Made by a program: the position numbers and the translations under genes. A stretch of 64,000 nt of DNA from Todiramphus chloris collaris (lineage: Eukaryota; Chordata; Aves; Coraciiformes; Alcedinidae), in the NCBI GenBank assembly GCA_025345505.1, contig JANVCC010000018.1:56896570-56960569 (forward strand), read 5' to 3'. Below, one piece after another: positions 25,180-37,120 of this stretch; the first letter of the stretch is position 1, and every line of letters starts with the position of its first letter. The notes below the pieces were generated by a model. The model did not search any database. It saw only the letters and a list, made by a program, of their open reading frames with translations, and had not been told where the DNA came from.

Positions 25180-28100
25180 CAAGACAGCCTGGATAAAATT
25201 TACATGGACAATTTCAATCTGTGATTCATTTTAAATTGAAGACTTACGGGCAATGTTAAAATATTTGAATTCAAGTTTTTTTCACGCCTGTCCTCCATGA
25301 CCCCTACTTAGAAATCTTTATAAAAATATTTTATGGGGCTGAATTTTTCAAAGGAACAGAAAATACCAGATTATCAAAGTCATCACATTTCCCAGAAACT
25401 TGCAGATTTCAGTGAATCCCCAGTGGAAAGCAGGCAGGTTTTGAAACAACTTTGCCTTTGTGTTAGGTTTCTGCATAGTATCTCAACAGCTTGTCCATTG
25501 AGCTGGCCTTTGGCAACCCACCTGGCAGGCTGACAAGGGCTTGAGAAACTGAAAAACCTGAGATCCTTATCCCAGCATTTCAGTCACCTGAGCTTCTTGA
25601 GCTTCCTAGGGCTAATCTCTGAATCAATTTGGCATAAAAATTTCCTCAGCCTTTTTCAGAGGCAGCCCAAGATTCTTGGGCATCCCAATTTCCTTCTCCA
25701 CAAGCTGCTCTCTACCCGGTGAATTGCCAGGTATCCTCTCAGTGGGTGAGAAAAACTCTTCAGAAATGTATGGAGATGGCCAAAGTGAAATGTCATGTCA
25801 CATATTTTGAAAGGGAACCTTTGGAGTCCCTGATCTGCATGAAATTTAGAAATCTGACCTTCCATTTAGATCAGCATGAAAGTCTATTTGGAAATATTGG
25901 CACTGCCTAGAGAGGGGAGGATCAATGCTTTGGGAAGCCGAAACAGCACACACACATTGGAGACACAAAACAGAAAGAAACAGTCATTTTTCAGCACCTT
26001 GCTTTGAAAAGTGTCCTTGAAAGCAAATTCTCCCTTCATTTACAGCAGAAACCAACCTTGGTGACCTCCGTGCGTTTGAAGAAGTACAACAGAGGGCAGA
26101 ATCGGGCCTCCAGCGAATTTAAGTAATAGCACCCTGGCTCTGGCTTGATGGTTTTGCTGAGTGGATCCGTCAGGGGCTGCCATCCCCCTGCATGTTAGCT
26201 ACTACCAACCAGCTAATCCATCCGTCAGGATGGCCTAGGTTACCTGTGGGACATGCAAGGGCTCCCGTCTACCTGTCAGCACAGGTGTCACCCCAGGTGG
26301 GAACGCAAACAAACAGCGCTTAGAGTGGAGGGGACAAGTGAACCGTGCAGAGTGGGGCCAGAGGTGCATCCTGTTGACTCATCTTCCTTTACCTTCCTGG
26401 CACATCAGGAAGCTTAAGGAGATGTAAGTAGGGGGCTCCAGGGGGAGTGTATAGCTGCACCTATACCAGCAAAGGAAATGATGGAAGATGCCCAGGTTCC
26501 CTGGCCGTGTCATTTAGTACCGGGGCAGGAACTGCTGGCCTGGCCCAAGCGTTAGAGTTGGCACTTGCAAATCCCCTTCAGGATCCATACTCAAACATTG
26601 GTACAGCCTAGTGCCAAGCAGTGGCTGCTCAGGGAAAAAGGCATTCTTACAGAAGCATACAAATATTTGGGTCGTAATAAGAATCTTCTGAATTTGCAGG
26701 TTAAGTTAATGCAATCAGTTTAAGTAAAGCCAAGGAAAACATCTTTTCTCGCTTATCCCTCCCTTCAAAGCACTCTTGAGTACAAATTTGAGTACTAAAG
26801 AAACGAGTTTCTTTGGGTGTTTTCTCCTTTTTACTATTGTACTAGAAAGAGTTCAAATGTCTGCTGAGGCACTAGCATCTGTCTCTTATCATGTATAACT
26901 TTTCTTGATTATTTCTAGAGAGGCAGACTAAACATGCAGCTCTGACATAATGCAGTATCACATTTTTATTTCTGGTTTTCTCAAAAGCCTGCACAAGATG
27001 AACTTAGTCACTAAAAAGGACTATATTTATGACCTCAATCTGGGATTATTGGTGCCTAAAAGGAAACTAAGCTATTAGAAATTTCTGCCAATAACCTGAC
27101 ACTCTAAAAACAGGGTAAGGGGTTTTGGTACCAATCACTACTGTCACCAATCTATGTATTGGCATCTGATTCTGTTACTCTTAGAAGAGGCTTATAAAGT
27201 AGATTTGGACCCTCATCTACCTTTTTGCCACTTTTAGGAGAGCTGTAAAAATCAAACCCATTTCAGACGCCACCTTTAAAATTCTCAAAGCAAGCTTGGC
27301 GTGAAAACATCCGTTTCCTAAGTAGCAGTATGGTGTGTGTCACTTCCCGTCCTAAGCAACGCGGAGTCATTTTCTGCTCTGTTAAATAGCCATTACCTTC
27401 TAGTCTTTGGAAGCTGTGTTCAGAGTCTATAAGCTGCAGGTTATTATAATATGAAAACTGTTGTGTAATTATAAAATTGCTGTTGTTAGCACATTAGTCC
27501 TGATTAAAACAAGGCTGCTAACAAATTCCCTTGGTCCCAACAGACAAGTGCAAAGGAAATAAATCCCCACAGGCTCTGGTTGGAAGAGGCAGCAATAAAT
27601 GTCTCCACAAACAGCAAACAGAACTCATTATAGAAATCCTTCTCCCCTGGCTGCTTCTTTGACTACACTGCGGGCAAATTATTCTTGTATTTTCAGGCAC
27701 TGGCAATGTCTTTTCTATGGCACAGGAAAGGCAGATCTAACCCATTCCTATTGCAAAGAGGTCATCAGAAGACAGTTAAGCCAGGGACTTTCCATAAGCC
27801 TCATTTACGAGCTCATGAGTGCAGCAGTGTCATTTCCCAAGCAGCCCACATAAGAAATGATCCCTTCTTACTTCCCATACACCTAATGGTATACAACTTG
27901 CTCTTTATCTGCTACAGCAGCAAAGCTTGAGATCTCCTGTCTTGGCATAGCTGATCTGCTCATCCTCCTCTCTTTCCTCTCTGCCTGCTTTATGCAAATG
28001 GCTGTTGCACAGGCCTGATCTATTCTTGTATTTAGACACAATGTTCTCATTCCCCCTCACGTACCAGCCTCAGCATTGTCCTCTTCTCGCAAGGACATGC

Positions 28101-30409
28101 AAGCATACACAGAAGAACATTTTCCAAGTGAATATAATCTAGCTGTCCATATCCTATTTTCAGAGGCAGATGAAGCTCAAGGATCCTAAATCTCACAGAA
28201 AGACTTCTGTAGATCTTGGGCTTCAACACCACCTAGAGTCTACATCTAGGGAAGATTTTCAATTTTCAAAAGGACATAGGGCACATCAGTACAAGTTAGT
28301 CACTAAATCCCCTAAAGGAGATGCTCAATTCTAAGTGTCAATATCATTTGAAGTATCTTGGGTTATCTAAGATCCCTTCATAGGACTTAAGACATGTATC
28401 CATCTGAACCGGTATGTGGAAGCCGAGTACGCTGACCTCATGCATCTCAACATCAGGGGAACTTATGTTTGGCCAAATTAATTGCTCCTTGAATTTCTTT
28501 GGACCTTAGGTCCTTCAAAATTTTTACCCATGTTCACTTCAGCAGTTGGTGCACATTCAAAAGTAGGAAAGGCCAGGAAATGCACTAAGCCATGTAGAAC
28601 CTAGGTAATTCTGGCATTGTTGACCCTCTCCACTCTGGTCACCTGAAAATCTATTGATTATAAAATAGGGCAACTATAACTAGGAAACCCAAGATTGCTG
28701 CTAAGAAAGTTATCCTGCTTAAACTTCAAAAAGACATACCCGATGAATCAGCTGCTAGTGGCTTGTGAATGAAAGGAGAATGTCCTTTGCATCACTGGGT
28801 AGATGGGGGTTTGGAGGCTTGCTATCTTGGCAAGAAGTGTGAGTACATGCTACAGTCTGCGTTCCAGGAAAAAATGTGTCACTTTTCATGAAAATGAGAG
28901 TGATCTACTCATTTGCATAATATGACTCAACTGGACTGTAGATGGAGCTGTAGCAAGTGGTTTCAGGGCCTGGGGCATGCATGCTCTTCTTCCTGGGTAT
29001 CTTTCCTTGGCACATGCCATGCTGTTGTTGTCCAGGTCACGTCATGAGGAAAGGGTGACAGGCTTTTAACCTAAGAGGACTAAAATAAGTGTCTGAGAAG
29101 GGTGTGGATAGGTGGGAAGGACGGTGACACAGACTGGTGGCACAGTTTTATCCCTGAAGCTCATGGGGTATGGAAGTATTGGGTCACTGGTACCGGACCA
29201 CTGGTGCTGACATTGCTCCAGTAGCCAGGAAAGCACTGAGAGGTCAGACGAGGCTGTGAAGGGTGTGAAAGAACACTGTGGCACGTTGCAGCTGTGGCTT
29301 GTGGCCTTTTATTATAGTTCTTCAGCTTATTACAGTGTAGTGAAGAGGATTTTGTGGTCCATGGTGACATACATGGCAGAAGTGCCAGGACCCTTCCATA
29401 TAGAATCCTATTACATCGGTGCCTGCAACCCCAACATGCATGGTTCAGTGATTCCTCTTGCCCCTTCTGCTCCTCCAGGGTAAATTTCTTCATGGGAGTG
29501 ATCTCTCCAAAAGAAATACAATCATCCTAAATGTCTGACGCCAGATCCTCATCCCTCTGGGGTTTCCATGAGACCTATCCCGTGACAAACCCCCATCAAA
29601 GTGAAGCAGTTTGCACAATCAGATTTTATGCCTTCCTATGGTGGTTTGGGGTTTCAGTGGCCACAGAAAGGAGAAGTGAGCAAGTACATTGCTCTGAGTT
29701 CTCTGTAGTAATTGCAGCTGAATAGGGTGGGACTGAGTGACAATGCCTGAAGTAAATGCCATCTGTAACCTGTGGCTGTTAATTCACGTCAGCCGTGATT
29801 TTTTCAGTGAGTAACTTTCTCTCACATGGTGCTTTTAAGTTCTCCCAAGTCATGACCAATGCTTCCTCTCTTGACTCCATAAAATACAGCTATAGGTTTA
29901 GTGTAAACACCACATCTGAAGCAATAACGCAAAGACTTCTCTATAATACTGCGGCTTGCATACTTAAAAGATGTATTCAGACATGGATTGCATAAATACA
30001 GACGCAGGGATTTCTTTGACCAGGGACTATAAATTAGATTAACAAGAACTTGGCACCTTTAAGCTGATTTTACATGTAATTATATTGTTACCTGAAATAA
30101 TTTCACGTCTTCATTTAATTTGAGTTACTGCACTTCTCAAAATTATAGCGTGGTTGTAGATTTTCTTCAATATATTGCTATTATTAGAGGTAGTAAAGTA
30201 TCCCCCATCCACAAGAAAATTCATTGGGCAGTACTTACAAACTAATTCTTCCAGTACAGTTGTCTGTGCAAAGTTTCAGTTCTGGAATACAAGCTATTTT
30301 AATGCCAAATAACTACTTCTCAGAACTATTAGAATCTCATGAATCTGTGTCTTCATGAGCGAAACATTCTCTTGGAAAATGTTTCTAAAATCCTATCTAA
30401 AATCCTTTT

Positions 30410-30590
30410 TTTCTTATTGGGTTTGTTGTTTTGTGGTTTTTGGATGGTTGGTTGGTTGGGTTTTTTTTGTTTTGTTGCTTTTTTTTGGGGGGGGGGATGC
30501 CTTTTGTTTTGTTTTGTTTTGATGTTGTTTTGGTTTTGGTATGGGTTTTGTTTGTTTGTTTGGTGTGTTTGTTTGTTTGTTTAATTTTGA
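30410..30590 (+). repeat. T/G-rich low-complexity tract
   Basis: About 180 bases made almost entirely of T and G. It includes a GGTT tandem near 30445-30460, a G10 run (30487-30496) and TTTTG and GTTT repeats. Open frames here on both strands are composition artefacts. It lies about 250 bp before an A/C-rich tract (30841-30905) that is roughly complementary to its TTTTG and TTTG repeats. Confidence 0.88.
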
Positions 30591-30840
30591 AAGGTTTGAC
30601 TGAAGCCATAAGAAGATATAAACCTGAGTAGTGTTAGTGCATCACCAGAAGAGAATTCGGTAACCCACCAGGAAAGAGTGATATTCCCACATCGTGGCAC
30701 AACGCACTGCCTTTTTTTATACCCTCTTCCTGGCAGACTAAAAAAAGTTTGCCGTGTAGGGAATACAAAGCACGGGCAGAAGATCCACCAGCAGGCAAAA
30801 CAGGAACTGGGCAGGAAACGCTCTTTGCTGACTTCTCTGA

Positions 30841-30905
30841 AAAAAAAAAAACCAAAACCAAACCAAACAACCAAACCAAACCAAACCAAACAAAACAACA
30901 AACCT
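30841..30905 (+). repeat. A/C-rich (CCAAA)n-like tract
   Basis: An A12 run followed by CCAAAA/CCAAA/CAAAA units. It immediately precedes the GC-rich CpG block at 30925. Confidence 0.88.
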
Positions 30906-30924
30906 TGGTAGAGAGAAGGAAACC

Positions 30925-31145
30925 CCTCCGCAAGCGGAGCCGCTGCTGCAGCCCGGCGGGCAGGAGCCGGCCCCGGGGCAGAAGGGACTCGGTGGCGCCC
31001 CCCAACTTGCCGCGGGTTCCCCCCCCCCCCCCTTTCATTTCCCGCCCTTTGCTCCCCCCGGGTTCCCGCTCAGGCACGAGCCTGGCGCGGCACCGCGGCG
31101 CCCCCGCGCGGGCGGCCCCGGCCCCGGCCCCGGTCACTTCCAAGG
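30925..31145. promoter_or_regulatory. Intronic CpG-rich GC block
   Basis: About 220 bp of very GC-rich sequence with many CpG dinucleotides lie in the AT-rich RSPO3 intron 4. They include a C14 run (31019-31032), GCGCGGCACCGCGGCG and three GGCCCC units (about 31114-31132). The edges are abrupt on both sides. This could be an orphan CpG island or alternative promoter, or a GC-rich insertion. Its open frames match nothing known. The regulatory role is inference. Confidence 0.5.
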
Positions 31146-33395
31146 GGAGACCTGCGTTTAAATGCAGTACAGACACCGGGAAAGGCGCTGATAGACAGTT
31201 AGCTATATAGATACATAGAGATATAGATATATATGTACAAGATGTCACATGTTCAAACACAGAAGGATTTTCTAACAGCAACATTAATGACAACGACAAT
31301 CACAACAGCTTCAGAAGGGAAACTGAAATTTCATCAGAGTTATTTTCATTGGTTACTGCATTCTTTACTTCTTTGAGGAGCTTCAGCTTTAATGCTGGCC
31401 CTGCTTTTTCTCCCTTCTTCAAATGCAAAGTAGTTCAGAGATGATCTTGCAAACGTACAGCCCATGTTATTTGTGCGCTTTCCATTTCACAGATAGCCAA
31501 ATGCCCAAACTTCCAGTGAATTTCCACAACTTTTGGCATCCAGCTCAATGTGCTATTATGAAGTGGGATTTAGCGAGTAAAAAATATTCAGGAACAAACC
31601 TCTGGGAAGAAGAGAGGTGGGATACGAACAGGGAGAGAGATGCATGCAAGAGTTTGAGTCCAGCTACACCCCTATGCTAGAAGATAATGCCAGGTAGAAT
31701 CTCCCCTTGGGTCTAAACTGAATCAAGGACCAGTTGGAAGGAACATTATATTGTCATATAAAATCTCCAACTAAAATAGCAGTGAAAGGAGATAAACAAC
31801 CAGTCTGGGCAAAGATGACCCATCTGTGCTTTACAGCATGACCAGAACAGCACAGCTCTAGAAGGCAGATCCTTTCACAAATGGCAACAGCATTAAACCA
31901 TGTATAATATTGCACGGAGAGGACTCCAAACTAGTTATTCTCAGAGTAGAAGAGAATTAGGACTGAGTTTTAAGTATTTTCCAGAGGTCAGTTTTGCTTG
32001 TTCCTTATCATGACACTGGTCTGATTAAAAGACAAACACTAAAGCCATGATGAGATTAAGTCTCTAGATAGTGTATTCACACACACACACATATAAATGC
32101 GTAAGTCCTGGTCCATAACTGAAAGGGAAACCATTACATGTCATTCTAAGAGACTTTAAAGAATTGTGGCTAGGAAGTCACAGCTGACAGATTTTGGATA
32201 ATCACCAAGTGAACAATGTCAAACACTGAACGTCTGGACAGTTTCTATTCAAATAACATTTCAACTTGGGACAACTGTATTTACAAACCACTGGAATGAA
32301 ATTCCATACTGTCATTTATCCATTAGTAAGGGACAGCATTACAGCTGGTTAAGATGCAAGCTCACTTCTGCATGGAGCTCTCCAGGCTCTCCCAGTGGTG
32401 GCAGCTCTTGCTGAGCCTTTCATGCCCATTCTGCAGATCCCCCCTGCTCACCTCTGTGCATCTTAGATGACACTGCCAAATTTAGAGCAGAATTCTGCAG
32501 GCTTGGGGGAGTGTATTAGGGTAATCTCTAACTGGTTGCCTAAAAGCTGAAGTGCCATCTTACATTTAAAGCTTTACTGCATGTTTCAGAAACAAGATAT
32601 GAGAAAGGCAGATGCTTGTCCCTATTTAACATGTGTATCTAAACCTTCTCTTGCTCTCCGATCTCAGGCAGTGATGGCAAGGAACAGAAAAGCTGTAAAA
32701 TAAGCCCACAGAGCTACACAACCACAAGAGGGTACACCACATCCTCCCATCTTAGTCTTTCTCCTTGCTTTCTGCCTTCTCTTCACCTCCTCTGAATCTC
32801 TCTCCCTTTATCTGACCTACTCCTTCTTGAATGACCACCCGTTCTAAGAACAAAGCCACTGCCCCTGCACCTACTCCCCCACTGTAACCTACTCTCACAG
32901 AGCCCATCGATGCACCAAATACTCCCAGCTCTGATTTTAAGTCTGGAATGAGCACAGTTCCCTGCATTCAGCACCCTCAACAGCAAAGAGCTATTGCCAG
33001 CTTTGTGTAACTCCCCAGCGTTGGTGTGAGAAAGCCTGGATTATCTCTGCTGATATTTAAAAGCAGAAAGTATTTTTGCTGTAAAAAAAGAGGGATGGGT
33101 TATTTTCAGTAGTATCATTACCAAGATATCATAAAGCAGAGTTTGGCCAGGTGCTTTTCAGTACTTGTCCAGAAATTTCTCCATGTAAAGAGATGTATGG
33201 GTCAGTATGACATGGTACCATGAAAGTCTCAAGCAAGGTTGCTTTTGAAGACATGATTTGGATTCATTTAACCACAGGTGAATTTCAGCTGTATAGCTTA
33301 GTAGATGGACCTGTTCCACACAGACAAAATCTGGTTTAGATTTGTGTGTATATACAAGTTCTCTTCAATGCGTATGCTTGTAACCAAATAGAAGG

Positions 33396-33636
33396 AATAG
33401 AATCATGGAATTACAGAATGGTTTGGGTTGGAAGGGACCTTTGAAGATCATCTAGTCAAATCCCTCCCTGTCATGGGCAGGGACATCTTTCACTAGATCT
33501 AGTTGTTCAAAGTCCCATCCAGCCTGACCTTGTACACTTTGAATGATGAGGCACTCACAGCTTCTCTGGGCAACCTGTTCTGGTGTCTCACCACCCTCAG
33601 CATAAAGAACTTTTTCCTTATGTCCAAGCTTAAACG
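33396..33636 (-). mobile_element. CR1 LINE 3' fragment, about 240 bp
   Basis: Antisense CR1 3' end. The terminal motif is ATAGAATCATGGAATTACAGAAT, then GGTTTGGGTTGGAAGGGACCTTTGAAGATCATCTAG, CATGGGCAGGGACATC and a tail through 'gaactttttccttatgtccaagcttaaacg'. This is the 'free of defined trait, lightly populated' CR1 class with the 'ccctgccatgggcagggacacc' signature, a different subfamily from the 3.3 kb copy. It lies 0.8 kb before RSPO3 exon 5. Confidence 0.92.
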
Positions 33637-33865
33637 CACTATACAGTATCATATCCACAGTCAATGAACAAAGCGTTAATGTTCCTAAGGGGATGGGAAG
33701 CTTTACTGGGGATGTCTGTAGCAGTAAAAGATTTTTCAATGTGTGTATTTAAAGAAATAAATTATTTCAATACCTAATTTTGTAATGATGGTCTAAAGCC
33801 TGACTTGAGACTTGGAACACCACTTTATAGTCTGAAGAAGGTCACTTACCTGTGCTGGAGCTGAC

Positions 33866-34330
33866 ACTGTCATGGGTTTTATGTTGCTATTCCAAGAATC
33901 CCCTGGGAGATGGGTGTGGTGGGGGTTAAAGGGGGGAGAAAGGGAATTTTAAAAGACATAGATGTTGAGCACTGTCAGTGAAGGAGAGTAACATGGTGCC
34001 TAACTTCCTCTCAGCATACGCTCTCGGTTCCAGCCTAAGATAAATTTAGAGCAGTCAATAGTTAATGCTACCTGGCCCAGGCACAGATATCTCCAGACCA
34101 GTTGTTTTGGTGGAGTACATGGAGCTGAGCCCATGGCTGTGGGAGACAGGGTATGAGTATGTGAGATATTTATACCAGCTCTAAAGCACCAGGACTCCTC
34201 AGTGAGTTCTGGGATCTTTGCTCAGAGTCAGACTGATGAGAGGTGCTAGTTCTGTGGCTGAATTTAGTAGTTCAGTAAAGAGTTGGACATTTCTAAACAC
34301 TAGTACTAGCGTCCAGCTTCGAACAGGAGG
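33866..34330 (+). repeat. Possible solo LTR-like segment upstream of exon 5
   Basis: The segment resembles bird LTRs by general layout: a TATA-like GATATTTATACC at about 34166-34177, followed by CAGCTCTAAAGCACCAGGACTCCTCAGTGAG and then GGGATCTTTGCTC. I cannot define TG..CA ends or a target duplication. The call rests on pattern memory and needs a repeat-library search. An alternative is unique intronic sequence. Confidence 0.25.
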
Positions 34331-34434
34331 TGGTAATAATACAGGGCTGGTTTTACAGGCTATGCCAAGGCAAGGGAGTCAGAAATTGCACCACCCTGAG
34401 CAAACCTTCTAATGTGCCATCATTTTTATTTCAG

Positions 34435-34628
34435 GGAAAAAAAATAGGGAGGAGAAAAGAAAAAAGTCCAACAAAGATGAAAACAAGGAGACAAGACAGG
34501 AAAGCAAAGGGCGCGCAGCCCGAAGACAAAACCGAGAACAGAGGGAAAACAACAACAAAACGCAGCCGAAGAAAAGAAAAGCCCCAAATAAAGAACAAGA
34601 CCTGTCACCTGTCGACACTGCACATTAA
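34435..34628 (+). CDS. RSPO3: R-spondin 3, exon 5 (basic C-terminal tail, stop)
   Basis: The last coding exon. The acceptor is TTTTTATTTCAG at 34434. The two leading bases GG complete the glycine codon begun in exon 4, and the frame then runs through a strongly basic tail to TAA at 34626-34628. The tail reads KKNREEKRKKSNKDENKE onward, has a QRENNNK block and a KKRK cluster, and ends PVDTAH. This matches the low-complexity Lys/Arg/Glu tail of RSPO3, which ends TVH in human as I recall. A longer open frame in the next frame overlaps this exon but is a shadow, because only this frame joins exon 4 in phase. Joined exons 2-5 give about 242 complete codons before the stop, the size expected for RSPO3 minus its first exon. 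Confidence 0.95.
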
Positions 34629-35468
34629 CAGCCCTCCATGATTGTTTAAGTCTTATGATGCTGCTATCTCTACCAGATCGCCCTGACAGGTGCTCCCACC
34701 GTTCAGGCCACAAATGGACAATGCTACCAGTTATTATTAAACTTTAAACAACATTCCAAATACTTCCTATATTCTCCAAGCAACCATAGTTTATTAAAGA
34801 GATTGACATGAGCCAAGGAAAAAAAAGTAAATCTAAAAATGGGATACTTTAAAACTGTTATATTATATGCTTCCAGTCATCTGTAAAAGGCAATTAAGAA
34901 TTTTTGTATATATTAATAATAGGGTATAAAATATAGCAATATAATAATGAATGACATTCAGATGAACAAGGTTCTTTTTCTTTGTAAAATATTTTTCAAG
35001 TTATTGTTTAAGTATGAGGCAAGAGATATGTCTAAATCGAAGATGCAAATCGTATCCCTTCATATATTGTACATAGTATTAAGAGAAGGAGGAAAACGTT
35101 TCTGAAGAGCCAGTAGGAACCCAAGGTTTTATAGCCTCTGGTGGAGCGAGATGGGATTGCCCTGTGGTTCCCCCATCCATGCTCTAGATAGGGGTGAGAA
35201 ACACCAGGGCAAAGCTGGCAGGGCTTCACAAGCTGGGGGAAAAGAAGCAGAAGCTTTGCCAGCTTTGAAGACTGAATCCCTGAGGCAGAAGGCAACAGAG
35301 CTGAGCTTGAATAGCGCTCTTATCTGTGGGACAACACAATGTTTTCTGGTCTAAACAGTGATACCGTGTGTGCTGTTTTATGCTTTTTATACCTATGTGT
35401 AACTTAAGTCTACATTTCAAATCTTCTGGTGAATGACAAATCGTATTTGTAGGAGACAATGTTGAGTT

Positions 35469-35474
35469 AATAAA
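35469..35474 (+). promoter_or_regulatory. Candidate poly(A) signal AATAAA
   Basis: The first canonical AATAAA after the RSPO3 stop codon, about 840 nt downstream. A GT-rich stretch follows (GTATGCGTTTTTCACAGTGATGGTGT). Confidence 0.4.
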
Positions 35475-35624
35475 AACCAGAAAAATAGATCATGTAAGTA
35501 TGCGTTTTTCACAGTGATGGTGTCACTTTTTCTACAGGGGGAGGAAACCATTTTGTAGCTTCACAGACAGAAAAGGACACAATTTATGTCCAAAATGTGC
35601 ATCTAGTGCAAGAGTATTCACAAC

Positions 35625-35630
35625 AATAAA
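35625..35630 (+). promoter_or_regulatory. Candidate poly(A) signal AATAAA
   Basis: The second canonical AATAAA, about 1.0 kb after the RSPO3 stop codon, followed by TCTGTTGATG. Confidence 0.4.
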
Positions 35631-35650
35631 TCTGTTGATGAATTGAATTT

Positions 35651-36838
35651 ACAAACTTTTCCCCAATTTAACTTAAATTCTTGTTCTACTTCTTCTCTGA
35701 CACAGCAGGGGTGAAAATTTCTGCTGACTGGGGGACAAGTCAAACCCCTCGGTATCACCATGATTATGTTAGTGGTTTGAATGACCCACAAGTGAAGCAC
35801 AGGCCATGCTATACACTGCCTCTCTCCTCAGAAATGGCTTTACCCTTTAGATAAATGCTTTGAGGAACACACATGCTTCACAGCCTATGTTTCATTGTCA
35901 TGCTTTTCATGAGGACAGCTGTCACAGGAGTAACAGCCTGCCCAGTGCGGTCCATGGACTAGAAAATGTGTCAGGAGAGCTGTCTCAGCCAGTTCCTGTC
36001 CCTATTCACTATTTCTGTTTCTCACAGTAAGGTTGAGTTCAAAACATACTATGCCCAGCATTGGAGCAATTCTCTCAGGCTGAGGAAGCCTTAGCAATAG
36101 GCTTCAGTGACTCTTGAAGGAACATCTGAATCATCCAGACAGTGATGCAGGATAGTTTCCTACATTTTGCTTTGTAAGATCTTTGTCTTAAAATGATATG
36201 TGTATAGATGCAGTAGCACTTAAAAACACTGGTGTTTAAGGCTCCCACACCTTGCCCCCAGCTTTCATGAGAACTAGTCAAAACTTTCTGTGACCAGTTC
36301 CTGATTATATGCATATATTACATTTTTGCTAGTGAGAAGACCTTAATGCTAAAGAATTTTACAGAGATGAGCATCATATGCATGTAACACATCACATATG
36401 ATGAAGTCTGAATGAGAGAGAGAGAAAAGCAAGGAGTGCTGAATGCCTGTGAGAGGCACCTACAGTGGGAAACTGGAGTGGGGGTGGCTATCTGTGAGCT
36501 CCCAGCTTCATCACATAACTTGTCTGCACCCCTCTCCAGAGTGAGCTGTTTTCAGTCTCCCACCACTGATCCTGGCAGCAGCAGTCATCTTCCTCCAACA
36601 GCAACTTCCCACCTTCTTGGCAGCAGCAGCTGAGGAGAAGCTGGTCTCAGAGAAGTGGAGGGTGCAGGGCCTGTGCTCAGCACTGAGGCTCAGGGTGAAG
36701 CTGAAGGAAGGCAGGGAGAGGAAAGAAGAAATCCTGCTGCTGCCAAACTCAGAAGTTGGCATCTCTGACATGAGGTGCAAGCAACAGTTCTGGGCTAAGA
36801 GGGGTCATCATCACAACAGAAAGCAGCACTTGGTGCTT
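35651..36838. other. Intergenic, nothing identified
   Basis: No exon or mobile element is recognised. A short GA-rich run (GAGAGAGAGAGAAAAG) lies at 36413-36428 and GCAGCAGC-rich stretches lie near 36573-36630. Part of it could belong to a long RSPO3 3'UTR. Confidence 0.5.
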
Positions 36839-37120
36839 AGAATCATAGAATCGTTTTGGTTGGAATCCAACTTTAAATCCAACTGTTAACCCAGCACTGC
36901 CAGGTCACCACTAAAACATGTCCGTCAGCACCACATCTACACATCTTTTAAACACCTCCAGGGATGATGATTCCTCCACTTCCCTGAGCAGTGGGTTCCA
37001 GTGCTTTACAACCTTTTCTGTGAAGAAACTTTTCCTCATATCCAGTCTAAACCTCCCTTGGCACAACTTGAGGCTATTTCCTCTTGTCCTATCAAGCCCT
37101 CTGCTGCAGCTGCAGTCACC
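36839..37120 (-). mobile_element. CR1 LINE 3' fragment, about 280 bp
   Basis: Antisense CR1 3' end with the terminal motif AGAATCATAGAATCG. The body has CCAACTGTTAACCCAGCACTGCCA and 'ttttctgtgaagaaacttttcctcatatccagtctaaacctccc'. The open frame at 36911-37123 (minus) encodes the CR1 terminal block. It is the only antisense copy beyond the RSPO3 stop codon. Confidence 0.92.

Larger units (their letters stand above)
13299..34434 (+). other. RSPO3: RSPO3 intron 4 (21 kb)
   Basis: This phase-1 intron runs from GTACCA at 13299 to TTTTTATTTCAG at 34434. It contains long T, A and C homopolymers, two antisense CR1 fragments (20191-20290 and 33396-33636) and an 18-bp tandem duplication at 16482. It also holds a 217-codon antisense open frame at 19209-19862, a CpG-rich GC block at 30925-31145 flanked by T/G and A/C tracts, and a possible LTR shortly before exon 5. 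The long stretches between these (for example 21-30 kb) hold no repeat or exon that I can support. Confidence 0.9.
34629..35650 (+). other. RSPO3: Probable RSPO3 3' untranslated region
   Basis: AU-rich sequence follows the stop codon, including TATTAATAATAGGGTATAAAATATAGC-like stretches. Two canonical poly(A) signals follow, at 35469-35474 and 35625-35630. The true end is not determinable from sequence alone; a longer UTR is possible. Confidence 0.5.

Noticed and set aside
30634..31299. 221-codon minus-strand open frame across the intronic GC block
   Set aside because: Its residues follow the GC-rich and low-complexity composition (Gly/Arg/Ala, then poly-Phe/Leu). No domain is recognised, and GC-rich DNA gives few stops by chance.
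34330..34641. 103-codon + frame overlapping RSPO3 exon 5
   Set aside because: It is a shadow in the wrong frame. Only the frame ending at 34628 joins exon 4 in phase and resembles the R-spondin 3 tail.
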